NCBI GenBank assembly: GCA_904501865.1
Contig: CAJGCF010000014.1
Location: forward strand, 1 to 23,758
Source of the DNA: an uncultured Clostridia bacterium
GTDB lineage: Bacteria; Bacillota; Clostridia; Oscillospirales; CAG-272
DNA length: 23,758 nt
Direction of reading: 5' to 3'
Under the pieces are notes generated by a model. The model was given only the letters and a program-made list of their open reading frames with translations, was not told where the DNA came from and made no database searches. The translations under genes were made by a program, and so were the position numbers. Shown in pieces: positions 1 through 6,636 of this stretch (its first letter is position 1; each line of letters begins with the position of its first letter).

Positions 1-529
1 CCGCGTCCTTTGATAGCGCAACTCTCGCAAGCTCTCTTACGTCGAAGGGCGCGCTATTCACGCTTCCCGAGGAGAGAACTACGAAATCTATAAGTCTCAT
101 ACTGTTATCAAAGAGCATAGCCGAAAATTGCTCTATTTTCATGCCCTTATAATAATTTGACAGGAAGCTTCCGACCGAGGATAACGTATCATATCTTTTG
201 ACGACTGGATCTGCTTGAAGCTTTATGCGTCGGTTCATTTCACTGACCGCCGCCATAAGAAGATACGTGCTCTGTCCCGCGCCCTCTACCGAGCCTATCT
301 GCTCAGGCGTGGCGTTGAGCACTCCATCAAGAGAGCCGAGCTTGTCAATAAGACTGTGGGCTATTGGGTTGGTGTTGACTCGCGGCATCGCGAAAAAGAG
401 TATGAGCTCAAGTAGCTCGTGGTCGGCAAGACTTCTGCCTGAATCCTTTAAGAACTTTTCCTTGAGGCGTTGTCTGTGTCCCGAATGGAGCGAGCCCGAT
501 GCGCTTTGAGAATTGTTGTTATTTTTCAT
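1..529 (-). CDS. radC: RadC-family protein, N-terminal part (runs off the left edge)
   Basis: I translated the minus strand from the ATG at 529-527 to the edge: 176 open codons with no stop. The N-terminal half matches the RadC/UPF0758 helical region: GHRQRLKEKF, then ADHELLELILFF, then a helix-hairpin-helix-like stretch (LGSLDGVLNATPEQIGSVEGAGQ). It continues toward the JAB/MPN metalloprotease fold (FSAMLFDNSMRLIDFVVLSSGSVN). The metal-binding HxH...D motif of that domain would lie beyond the window and cannot be checked. RadC proteins are widespread and were historically linked to DNA repair, but their biochemical role is unsettled. There is no obvious Shine-Dalgarno before the ATG; the upstream bases are AT-rich. 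The gene is divergent from the small ORF at 871. The family call is firm; function stays uncertain. Confidence 0.88.
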   Translation of the reverse strand, partial: MKNNNNSQSASGSLHSGHRQRLKEKFLKDSGRSLADHELLELILFFAMPRVNTNPIAHSLIDKLGSLDGVLNATPEQIGSVEGAGQSTYLLMAAVSEMNRRIKLQADPVVKRYDTLSSVGSFLSNYYKGMKIEQFSAMLFDNSMRLIDFVVLSSGSVNSAPFDVRELARVALSKDA

Positions 530-870
530 TATAATTGCTAAATTATGACAGATGTTGTATATATACTCAAATCAATGTAAAAAATATATGATTTTTTATC
601 TTAAATGAGCTTTTTGTTTGATTAAAGGTGATTTTAAATCGAATATTTTGCAGTAATTTTGAATATTATTCGCGTGTATTTTGAAGATTACTGACGTTTC
701 GCATCAAATTTACACATGTTTGAGGTTTTTTGAGCCTTTTTTTATTCTCACCGACAAATCTTAATCTTAAACGACCTGACTTTTGTGATATAATTGTAAT
801 CGTCTCCAATTTTTTAGGATAAGACCTATGCCCCTGTAAGTTGGGCGAGTGTCGGAGAGGGAAATACATT
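530..870. other. AT-rich divergent intergenic region
   Basis: These 341 bases separate radC (minus) from the small plus-strand gene at 871. They are strongly AT-rich with T and A runs. The only clear signal is an extended -10 promoter for the plus gene (786-794). I found no convincing radC promoter, RNA gene or conserved riboswitch. A minus-strand open frame across 666-902 has a low-complexity, AT-driven translation and I do not consider it a gene. Confidence 0.6.
786..794 (+). promoter_or_regulatory. Extended -10 promoter for the gene at 871
   Basis: TGATATAAT at 786-794 is a perfect TATAAT at 789-794 with the upstream TG of an extended -10. The -35 position about 17 bp upstream is poor (CTTAAA), as is tolerated when an extended -10 is present. 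It would give a leader of roughly 70 nt before the ATG at 871. Confidence 0.5.
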
Positions 871-1077
871 ATGAAAATATCATACGTTAAATGCAAGATC
901 ATAAGCCATCAAAACGACAGCTACGGCTTGGAGCTTTGTATGCCCGACGGCGAGCGCCGAATCATAAACGACGTCACTTGTGACGAGAACAAAATATCCG
1001 AGATATCCGACATTATAAACAGATGCGACGTGTCAAGCTTACACGTTGATGACGTTATTGAGGATCTTATAGGTTGA
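871..1077 (+). CDS. Small conserved Clostridial protein (DUF6514-like)
   Basis: This encodes 68 residues starting at ATG 871, preceded by GGAGAGG at 854-860. A TTG start 30 nt upstream would overlap that ribosome site and is less likely. The pattern (SYGLEL, then DVTCDENKISEISDIINRC, then LHVDDVIEDLIG) resembles, from memory, the short DUF6514-type proteins of Clostridia, which end in a similar LxxVVEDFL element. No function is known and there is no signal peptide or TM segment. It converges on the repressor gene, with only 2 bp between the two stop codons. It may be the last host gene before the phage block or a repressor-associated cargo gene. The gene is likely; the family name is tentative. 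Confidence 0.65.
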   Translation: MKISYVKCKIISHQNDSYGLELCMPDGERRIINDVTCDENKISEISDIINRCDVSSLHVDDVIEDLIG

Positions 1078-1088
1078 GATCAACCTAT
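1069..1088. repeat. Palindrome spanning two convergent stop codons
   Basis: ATAGGTTGA / TCAACCTAT form a perfect 9-bp inverted repeat around a 2-bp centre. Each arm encodes Ile-Gly-stop of one gene, so both convergent genes end in the same codons. There is no adjacent T-tract on either strand, so it is not a standard intrinsic terminator, though it may help end convergent transcripts. Confidence 0.7.
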
Positions 1089-1700
1089 GTTTGACTTGAA
1101 GGCAACGGCTTTACCGATAATGTGGATCTTTTCAAGCTCATCGCCCGAGAATACCATAGGCTCGTAGCTGCTATTCTCGGGGATCAGCATAAGCTTGGAG
1201 CTTTCGGGGTAGTAGTAAACCCTTTTGAGAGTAGCCTCATCATTTATTATTATCGCCGCGATATCACCGTTGTTGACAGAGTCCATTCTCTTTATAAAGA
1301 CCGTGTCACCATTGTATATCCTTGCGTCCTTCATACTGTCTCCCTTGGCTATGAGGCAGAAATCTGCGTCGGTATCGGCATCGGTATATACCAGACCGCC
1401 GTCCTCCTCGTTTGCAAATATAGGAGCGCCGCAGGCTATCTCGCCTACCACGGGTAACGCCTTGAAGCCTGAGCTCGAGACGATATTCGCATTAAGGGAG
1501 TCGGAGTTGCCCATAAGATAAGCCTCGCTTACGCCAAGCGCGCGCGCTATGGCGCAGATGGCATCGGCCTTAGGGACGTAGACGCCGTTTTTATATTGAC
1601 TTAAGCGAGGCTTTGAAATACCCGTCCGTCGAGAGAGCTCGGCGGCTTTTATGTTTTTCTCTGCCATCGCGGCGGCCAAACGTGATTTAAAATCGTTCAT
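1080..1700 (-). CDS. XRE/S24-family phage-type repressor (CI/LexA-like, self-cleaving)
   Basis: This is a 206-residue two-domain repressor. Residues about 1-62 are an XRE helix-turn-helix domain (AELSRRTGISKPRLSQYKNG is the HTH). Residues about 80-200 are an S24 LexA/CI cleavage-dimerisation domain. The cleavage site is Cys90-Gly91 in VGEIACGAP. The catalytic Ser is Ser122 (KGDSM) and the Lys is Lys159 (ATLKRV); their 37-residue spacing equals that of E. coli LexA as I recall it. It should therefore self-cleave when stimulated by RecA filaments and relieve repression after DNA damage. An XRE rather than LexA winged-helix DNA-binding domain marks it as phage-type rather than the host LexA. Start ATG 1700 follows GGAG at 1704-1707. 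It is transcribed away from the head genes from its own promoter, the usual lysogeny-switch arrangement. Confidence 0.9.
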   Translation of the reverse strand: MNDFKSRLAAAMAEKNIKAAELSRRTGISKPRLSQYKNGVYVPKADAICAIARALGVSEAYLMGNSDSLNANIVSSSGFKALPVVGEIACGAPIFANEEDGGLVYTDADTDADFCLIAKGDSMKDARIYNGDTVFIKRMDSVNNGDIAAIIINDEATLKRVYYYPESSKLMLIPENSSYEPMVFSGDELEKIHIIGKAVAFKSNIG

Positions 1701-1717
1701 ATCAGTCTCCGTTCAGG

Positions 1718-1763
1718 GTGAGTGTTGAAAGCTTTGATGTCAAAAAGCGAGAAAGACACTCAC
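1718..1763. repeat. Inverted repeat in the repressor mRNA leader
   Basis: GTGAGTGT (1718-1725) and ACACTCAC (1756-1763) are perfect 8-bp inverted arms 30 bp apart. They lie between the repressor promoter and its start codon. They could be two oppositely oriented protein half-sites or an RNA stem in the leader. Confidence 0.5.
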
Positions 1764-1780
1764 TTTTTGCTTCCTTCTAT

Positions 1781-1809
1781 ATTATATCACAAAGTTAAGC
1801 AACTGTCAA
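1781..1809 (-). promoter_or_regulatory. Repressor promoter (TTGACA-17-TATAAT)
   Basis: Read on the minus strand: TTGACA (1809-1804), 17-bp spacer, TATAAT (1786-1781), a consensus sigma-A promoter. The spacer contains GTTAAGC on the plus strand (1794-1800), an element that recurs at 1891 and 2074. This suggests autoregulation. Confidence 0.8.
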
Positions 1810-1854
1810 CAGTTTTTCGAAAAAAAGTTAAAGAAATTTAATTTGATTTTGGGG

Positions 1855-1883
1855 TTGACAAAATAGAACAAATGTGCTATAAT
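1855..1883 (+). promoter_or_regulatory. Phage head-operon promoter (TTGACA-17-TATAAT)
   Basis: TTGACA 1855-1860, 17-bp spacer, TATAAT 1878-1883: a perfect sigma-A promoter firing rightward. Predicted transcription start is near 1890, immediately before GTTAAG at 1891. With the SOS-like dyad in its spacer it is placed to be tightly repressed and strongly induced. Confidence 0.82.
1866..1877. promoter_or_regulatory. SOS-box-like dyad in the phage promoter spacer
   Basis: GAACAAATGTGC resembles the Gram-positive LexA/DinR box (CGAAC-N4-GTTCG): GAAC and GT-C are kept, with T to G in the right half and both outer positions changed. It lies wholly between -35 and -10. It could be read by host LexA or by the local repressor. 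Confidence 0.4.
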
Positions 1884-1984
1884 TTGGACAGTTAAGTAAG
1901 CGCGACAGGCAAGGGAAGCAACTGCTTTATTTCTCTAACACCTTTAAAAATGCATAAAAATCGACGGAAAGTGATGCTTTTTTC

Positions 1985-2034
1985 AGATATGAGTCCCAGT
2001 ATTCTCCAAAGCCCCACAAAAACGCCTCATATCT
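1985..2034 (+). repeat. Inverted repeat in the head-operon leader
   Basis: AGATATGAG (1985-1993) and CTCATATCT (2026-2034) are perfect 9-bp arms separated by 32 bp. They lie in the untranslated leader upstream of the terminase genes, where phages often keep a cos or pac site or leader RNA structure. No function can be assigned from sequence. Confidence 0.45.
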
Positions 2035-2073
2035 ATTTTGAGCTATCTGCACGTTTTTTATTTCGCATCTAAG

Positions 2074-2089
2074 GTTAAGCAAACTTAAC
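2074..2089. promoter_or_regulatory. Palindromic operator candidate GTTAAG-CAAA-CTTAAC
   Basis: This is a perfect 6+6 palindrome with a 4-bp centre. It is followed at once by a second short palindrome, GTTATATAAC (2092-2101). The half-site GTTAAG recurs in the repressor promoter spacer (1794) and at the start of the phage transcript (1891), as expected of binding sites for one protein, most simply the S24 repressor. Confidence 0.45.
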
Positions 2090-2148
2090 GAGTTATATAA
2101 CGCTTATTAAGGCGCCCGCCTGTGCGCCGAGCGTAGAAAGGCATGATC

Positions 2149-2394
2149 ATGGCATTTGCGGGAATGTGTCCGTATTTGAAGGACGCGAGAAGCCTTGAGA
2201 GAACGATATGCGAGTGCGCAAGATTCACGTTCCCTGATAGGCAGACAAGGCGAGAGGTACTCTACGGTTGGTGTGGCCACCCGACCGCCTGGAAAAGCTG
2301 TCCCTTCAAGACGGCTATGGATAACCACTACGAAAGAAAATATTCACAACAAGAGAAAGGAAAAGAACAATGTTCCAAAAGCTTAAGAGCATAA
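2149..2394 (+). CDS. Small Cys-rich phage protein of unknown function
   Basis: This encodes 81 residues. I chose ATG 2149 over ATG 2143 because AGAAAGG (2135-2141) is then 7 nt upstream rather than 1 nt. Cysteines at 7, 21, 23, 42, 51 and 75, with the pattern CP..., CEC, WCGHP, SCPF, suggest a small metal-binding fold. The body (TFPDRQTRREVLYGWCGHP, then CPFKTAMDNHYERKY) resembles short proteins I recall near the start of structural operons in Clostridial prophages, usually annotated as hypothetical. It is the first gene of the head operon. Its 3' end overlaps the next gene by 25 bp, indicating translational coupling. Function unknown. Confidence 0.7.
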   Translation: MAFAGMCPYLKDARSLERTICECARFTFPDRQTRREVLYGWCGHPTAWKSCPFKTAMDNHYERKYSQQEKGKEQCSKSLRA

Positions 2395-2648
2395 TATACA
2401 TATTGCGCCGTAAAAATCAGCAGATAAAAGAGGCTGTGGAGAAGGCGGGCGCGGCACAGAGCGCCAATGTGATACTCTCGGCGTATATCGCGGTGCTTGT
2501 AGACAAGCACGGTGCGGTAAGAATACCTAAAAAGACCATCAGCGAGGCGCTTGGCAAATACAAGGTCACGGCACTGTCCGAGGGCGACGATTACGTTATT
2601 GAGGTAAGCTCTGTTTGCGAGAGCGGAGAGCGCTGTGCCGCACAATAA
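2370..2648 (+). CDS. Small phage protein upstream of terminase, unknown function
   Basis: This encodes 92 residues from ATG 2370, with GAAAGGA about 8 nt upstream and inside the preceding gene. The N-terminal 25 residues form a basic amphipathic helix (MFQKLKSIIYILRRKNQQIKEAVEKAG). The rest reads ANVILSAYIAVLVDKHGAVRIPKKTISEALGKYKVTALSEGDDYVIEV, a small alpha-beta protein. Similar short proteins occur just before terminase in Clostridial prophages, from memory. There are no catalytic motifs. It overlaps the small terminase gene by 14 bp. It could contribute to packaging or DNA binding, but this is position-based inference only. Confidence 0.65.
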   Translation: MFQKLKSIIYILRRKNQQIKEAVEKAGAAQSANVILSAYIAVLVDKHGAVRIPKKTISEALGKYKVTALSEGDDYVIEVSSVCESGERCAAQ

Positions 2649-3150
2649 ATTTGAGCGTTGGTGCGAGAGCTTTGGGCTTGAGCATCTCCGCCGTCTCGCC
2701 GAGGACGGACTTCCCGACGAGGAGATAGCCGCACGCTCCGCGCTTGAGCTATCCACATTCAGACGTTGGAAAAAGCAATATCCCTCTTTTTCCGCCGCGC
2801 TTGAGCTTGGCAGATCGGGTTCGGATTATGCCGTTATAGAGGCGCTTTACAAGAAGGCGGTAGGCTACAACGTGGCACTAAATAAAACTTACAAGCTTAA
2901 AAGGGTGGACTACGACCCTCAGACAGGCAAGAAGATACGGGAGTATGAGGAGCTGGCAACGGGAGTTGAGGAGAACTTCGTGCCGCCCGATCTTCGCGCC
3001 GAGACCTTCTGGCTCAAAAGCAGGCAACCTGACCGTTGGAACGACAGAGGAGAAAAGGGACACGGAGACCTTGAGTCTGAGTTGTTCGGTGTAGTGGAGA
3101 TACCCGAGGCGGATATGATAGACGACTGTCCCGACGAGGAGCGCGCGTAA
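2635..3150 (+). CDS. Phage terminase small subunit-like DNA-binding protein
   Basis: This encodes 171 residues from GTG 2635. The GTG is preceded by GGAG about 5 nt upstream and lies within the end of the previous gene. An N-terminal HTH (LRRLAEDGLPDEEIAARSALELSTFRRWKKQYP) is followed by a region (ALYKKAVGY) typical of small terminase subunits. A C-terminal part, FWLKSRQPDRWNDR, is shared by many small terminases. It would recognise the packaging site and recruit the large subunit, which starts 14 bp downstream. The acidic tail (DMIDDCPDEE) may contact that partner. Small terminases diverge fast, so the call leans on the HTH, the C-terminal motif and adjacency to TerL. Confidence 0.8.
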   Translation: MPHNKFERWCESFGLEHLRRLAEDGLPDEEIAARSALELSTFRRWKKQYPSFSAALELGRSGSDYAVIEALYKKAVGYNVALNKTYKLKRVDYDPQTGKKIREYEELATGVEENFVPPDLRAETFWLKSRQPDRWNDRGEKGHGDLESELFGVVEIPEADMIDDCPDEERA

Positions 3151-3164
3151 GCGCAGTCAAGGCT

Positions 3165-4649
3165 ATGACAGATAAGTTGATACCCAAAACAGGCTCACGT
3201 GACAGAGTGATATGGAGACCTCAGCCCAGACAAGCCGAGTTTATGCGGCGCCTTGAGGACGAGGCGCTCTACGGAGGCGCCGCGGGCGGAGGGAAGAGCG
3301 ACTGTGCCTTGGCAGAGGCGCTCAGACAAGTGAAAATCCCTCATTACCGCGGACTTATTCTACGAAAGACCTACCCACAGCTCTCCGAGCTCATAGACCG
3401 CTCGCACGAGATATATTCGGGCTTTTGCCCCGACGCCGTGTATAACGAATCCAAGCATTTCTGGCGTTTTCCGTCGGGGGCAAAGATATATTTCGGCTCC
3501 TTGGCGCATCAGGACGACAGATATAACTATCAGGGTAAGCGATACGACTTTATAGACTTTGACGAGCTGACGCAATTCACATGGGACGAGTACAGCTATC
3601 TGTTCTCCCGTAACCGCCCGAGCGGTCCCGATACCAGATGCTATATGCGCGCACAGGCAAATCCCGGGGGCATAGGTCACGGTTGGGTAAAGGAGAGATT
3701 CATCACCCCCGCGCCCCCTATGACGACGATATGGGAGAGCGTTAAGGTGAAATTCCCGGACGGGCGTGAGGAGATCAGGCGAAAATCAAGGATATTCGTC
3801 CCGTCCACCGTCTTTGACAATAAGATACTGCTCGAGAACGATCCCGATTATCTGACCAGATTAGCCTCACTCCCCGAGGCCGAGAGAGCCGCATTGCTAT
3901 ACGGAGATTGGGACGGCTTTTCGGGGCAGGTCTTTGCCGAATGGCGAAACAATCCCGACGGATATCTTGACCGAGTTGACACACACGTCATCTCTCCCTT
4001 TAAAGTGCCGAGGGATTGGCGGATACTGCGTGGCTTCGACTGGGGATATTCAAGACCGTTTTCGGTCGGCTGGTACGCGGAGGACCGCGACGGAGTCTTA
4101 TACCGAATACGCGAGCTTTACGGTTGCACCTCAACTCCTAACGACGGGGTGCGCTGGGAAGCGTCACGCATAGCCTCCGAGATAAAGAGGATAGAGCGTG
4201 AGGACGATAATCTGCGCGGCAGATGCATCTATGGGGTTGCCGACCCCGCGATATATCAGAAGAACGGCGGTGAGAGTATCGGCGACATCATGGAAAGGCA
4301 AGGGATATATTGGGACAGAGCCGACAATTCCCGAGTTGCAGGCAAGCAACAGGTGCACAACCGTCTTACCTTTGACGAGTCGGGACGCCCGAGGCTTTAC
4401 GTCTTTTCCACCTGCCGTCAGTTTATAAGGACCTTTCCGTGTCTGGTCTATGATTCCACCGACGTGGAGGACGTTGACAGCGACGGAGAGGACCATATCT
4501 ATGACGAGCTCCGCTACGTCTGTATGGCGCGTCCTGTACGGGCGCTCAAAAAAGCAGAGGCAACGGGCATATCTGTGGAGTATGACCCTCTTGATCTGCG
4601 TAGCTCTACACCCTCGCCCTATAGTCCCCGCGCCCGCTTTGGCGGCTGA
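3165..4649 (+). CDS. Phage terminase large subunit (packaging ATPase/nuclease)
   Basis: This encodes 494 residues, a normal length for the family. The N-terminal ATPase has Walker A YGGAAGGGKS (about 36-45, Lys44), Walker B FIDFDE (Asp133, Glu134) and a following FTWDEYSYL stretch. The C-terminal RNase H-like nuclease has GFDWGYSRPF (Asp292), YGVADPA (Asp360) and HIYDELRY (Asp447), giving three candidate metal-binding acidic residues. It should pump DNA into a prohead through the portal and cut the concatemer. Every motif I looked for is present and the frame is open throughout, so the enzyme appears competent. It follows the small subunit after 14 bp and precedes the portal. Confidence 0.93.
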   Translation: MTDKLIPKTGSRDRVIWRPQPRQAEFMRRLEDEALYGGAAGGGKSDCALAEALRQVKIPHYRGLILRKTYPQLSELIDRSHEIYSGFCPDAVYNESKHFWRFPSGAKIYFGSLAHQDDRYNYQGKRYDFIDFDELTQFTWDEYSYLFSRNRPSGPDTRCYMRAQANPGGIGHGWVKERFITPAPPMTTIWESVKVKFPDGREEIRRKSRIFVPSTVFDNKILLENDPDYLTRLASLPEAERAALLYGDWDGFSGQVFAEWRNNPDGYLDRVDTHVISPFKVPRDWRILRGFDWGYSRPFSVGWYAEDRDGVLYRIRELYGCTSTPNDGVRWEASRIASEIKRIEREDDNLRGRCIYGVADPAIYQKNGGESIGDIMERQGIYWDRADNSRVAGKQQVHNRLTFDESGRPRLYVFSTCRQFIRTFPCLVYDSTDVEDVDSDGEDHIYDELRYVCMARPVRALKKAEATGISVEYDPLDLRSSTPSPYSPRARFGG

Positions 4650-4681
4650 TCTTGCCGCACTATAATGAAAGGAAGAAAACA

Positions 4682-6253
4682 ATGGATCATAAGAAAAACA
4701 CGCGCTCTCCCGATATTTCCTACGCGGTGTCCACGCTTACCTCGTATAAGCGCGGCAAGAGGGACATTGAAAGCAGGATAATGTCCGAAAAGGAGTCATG
4801 GAGAGCGGTATATACGGCAGACGGCTCGTCGTCCTGGATATTCAACAGTATAGTCAACAAGCACGCGGATATTATAGACAATATTCCGAGCTGCACCTGC
4901 CTTCCTCGCGAAAAAAGAGACGAGAAAAATGCGGATATGCTCTCAAAAATCATACCCGTTATCACTCAAAGATGTAATTTCGAGCAGACCTATTCTGACA
5001 ACTCCTGGGAAAAGCTGAAGCACGGAACTGCTATATACGGAGTTTTCTGGAACAACTCGCTCGGAGACGGACTTGGTGATATTGATATCAAAGCTATCGA
5101 CGTAGGAGATATTTTCTGGGACGTCGGCGTTTCGGATATACAGAGCAGTAAGGACCTTTTTATAGTTTCTATGCGCGATATTGAGGCTACCGAAGCGGCT
5201 TATCCTCATTTCAACTACGGCGCGTCAATAGATGCTGACGTAAAACTCGCCTCTATGCTCGGATATGCCGACACGCAGGACAAATGTCTTGTGGTGGATT
5301 GGTATTACAAGAGATACGACGAGCAGGGCTCACCCGTATTGCACTACTGTAAGTTTGTGGGAGACTGTGTGCTTTACAGCTCAGAGAACGACGAGGGCTG
5401 TGTACACGGCTGGTATCAGCACGGACAGTATCCCGTCGTGTTCGACAGAATGTATCCCAGAGACAGTGGTATCTGCGGCTTTGGAATGATATCCATAGGC
5501 AGAGGCATTCAGGACTACATAAACAAAATAGACCACAACGTTCTTTCCTATACGGATTGGGCGTCAAGGGTAAGATTCTGGGCAAAGCGAAGCCTTGGTG
5601 TGAATGAAAAGGATTTTCTTGACCTTGAGAAAAGCATCGTAGAGGTTGAGGGAGACATAGACGAGGAAAAGCTGCGCCAGATAGAAATAGCTCCCATGGA
5701 TGACTCTATCGTGGACATCAAGAGGCTCAAGATAGACGAGCTTAAGGAGGTAACGGGCTCAAGAGATGTATCCCAAGGCGGTGTGACGGGCGGTGTTACG
5801 GCGGCGTCAGCCATCAACATCTTGCGTGAAGCGGGTGCAAAATCGTCGAGAGACGGTATTGAGGAGACGTATAGAGCTTACATCAGAGTAGTATCTCTTG
5901 TAATAGAGCTCATCAGACAGTTTTACGACGCCGCAAGAATATTCCGCATAGTTGGAGAGGACGGAGGACATGAGTACCTGAGTTTTTCGGGAAAGGCGCT
6001 CAGATGTGACGACGGTCCCAAGCCCTTTTTTGACATTGAGATAAACGCGACCAAAAAATCTCCCACTGAGTCACAGCAGAAGAACGAGTTTGCAAAGCAA
6101 CTCTATGATGCGGGCGCTTTCAAGCGTGAAAACGCCAAGGAAACGCTTATAATGCTGGAGCTTATGGACTTTGAGGGCGTAGGTAAGCTCAAGGCGTCCT
6201 TGCGCCGCGAGTACGGCTACGAGCTTGACGGCTACTCGGAGAAGAATACGTGA
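4682..6253 (+). CDS. Phage portal protein (P22-like family)
   Basis: This encodes 523 residues. ATG 4682 is preceded by AAAGGAAG (4668-4675); an ATG 30 nt upstream has no comparable site. An N-terminal helical region (SRIMSEKESWRAVYT) leads into a long alpha-beta body with the PRDSGICGFGMISIGRGIQDYINKIDHN region. Then comes a central helical segment with GGVTGGVTAASAINILREAGAKSSRDG and the stem-like helices RAYIRVVSLVIELIRQFYD. Size, this pattern and the TerL-portal-scaffold-capsid order support a dodecameric portal. It is the entry channel for DNA and the docking site for terminase and, normally, tail connectors. Its stop overlaps the next start (GTGA), so the protease is probably translationally coupled. 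Confidence 0.85.
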   Translation: MDHKKNTRSPDISYAVSTLTSYKRGKRDIESRIMSEKESWRAVYTADGSSSWIFNSIVNKHADIIDNIPSCTCLPREKRDEKNADMLSKIIPVITQRCNFEQTYSDNSWEKLKHGTAIYGVFWNNSLGDGLGDIDIKAIDVGDIFWDVGVSDIQSSKDLFIVSMRDIEATEAAYPHFNYGASIDADVKLASMLGYADTQDKCLVVDWYYKRYDEQGSPVLHYCKFVGDCVLYSSENDEGCVHGWYQHGQYPVVFDRMYPRDSGICGFGMISIGRGIQDYINKIDHNVLSYTDWASRVRFWAKRSLGVNEKDFLDLEKSIVEVEGDIDEEKLRQIEIAPMDDSIVDIKRLKIDELKEVTGSRDVSQGGVTGGVTAASAINILREAGAKSSRDGIEETYRAYIRVVSLVIELIRQFYDAARIFRIVGEDGGHEYLSFSGKALRCDDGPKPFFDIEINATKKSPTESQQKNEFAKQLYDAGAFKRENAKETLIMLELMDFEGVGKLKASLRREYGYELDGYSEKNT

Positions 6254-6579
6254 TACTCGCGCATTTTTACGAGAGTGGAGAGGACACGTTGCGACTGACG
6301 GTGTCGGGGCACGCAGGATACGGTGACGGCGGCGCGGATATAGTATGCGCCGCTGTATCGGGGATATTTTACGCTCTTGCGGGATATCTCGCAAACTCCG
6401 AGTTCAAGGCAAATATCAGAGCCGCAAGGTCGGGATTTGCCGACATAGAATGTTCACGGGGTGGGGAGGAGGCTATGAAGCAGGCATGTATAGGTCTTTT
6501 GCAGATACAGCTCTCCTACCCGGGAACTGTCAACGTCTCCAACTCCTTGTGGAGCTGGAAGCTCGGCAAGCCCGGATAA
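6250..6579 (+). CDS. Prp-like cysteine protease (YsxB/DUF464), probable prohead protease
   Basis: This encodes 109 residues from GTG 6250, overlapping the portal stop, with GGAG about 11 nt upstream. The core motifs are GHAGYGDGGADIVCAAVSGIF: His21 and Cys33 are 12 residues apart, as in S. aureus Prp (His22/Cys34 as I recall), with a conserved Ser at 37. Prp normally removes the N-terminal extension of ribosomal protein L27 in Firmicutes and sits between rplU and rpmA. In staphylococcal phage 80alpha the host enzyme also trims capsid and scaffold proteins. Here it lies inside the head operon, beside a capsid protein with an L27-like N-terminus, and no ribosomal gene is nearby. It is therefore most likely the phage's own maturation protease. 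Family call firm; substrate inferred. Confidence 0.88.
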   Translation: MILAHFYESGEDTLRLTVSGHAGYGDGGADIVCAAVSGIFYALAGYLANSEFKANIRAARSGFADIECSRGGEEAMKQACIGLLQIQLSYPGTVNVSNSLWSWKLGKPG

Positions 6580-6636
6580 TAAGATAGGAAAAAGCTTTTC
6601 CCGCACATTCATTCCGAGAGGAATAGGAGGTTAGAT

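Larger units (their letters stand above)
1701..2148. other. Switch region: divergent promoters plus long leader, no gene
   Basis: These 448 noncoding bases lie between the repressor and the first phage gene. They hold two divergent near-perfect sigma-A promoters (1781-1809 minus, 1855-1883 plus) and an SOS-box-like dyad. GTTAAG elements occur at 1794, 1891 and 2074, and TTTTTCGAAAAA at 1813-1824. Inverted repeats lie at 1718-1763 and 1985-2034. The rightward leader runs from about 1890 to 2148. I see no convincing ORF before the ATG at 2149. Confidence 0.7.

Noticed and set aside
666..902. 78-codon minus-strand frame in the radC-side intergenic region
   Set aside because: It is AT-driven, lacks a ribosome site, overlaps the plus-strand promoter and gene at 871, and has low-complexity composition.
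1080..1700. Host LexA
   Set aside because: The S24 domain fits, but the N-terminus is an XRE HTH rather than the LexA winged helix and the gene sits at a phage switch.
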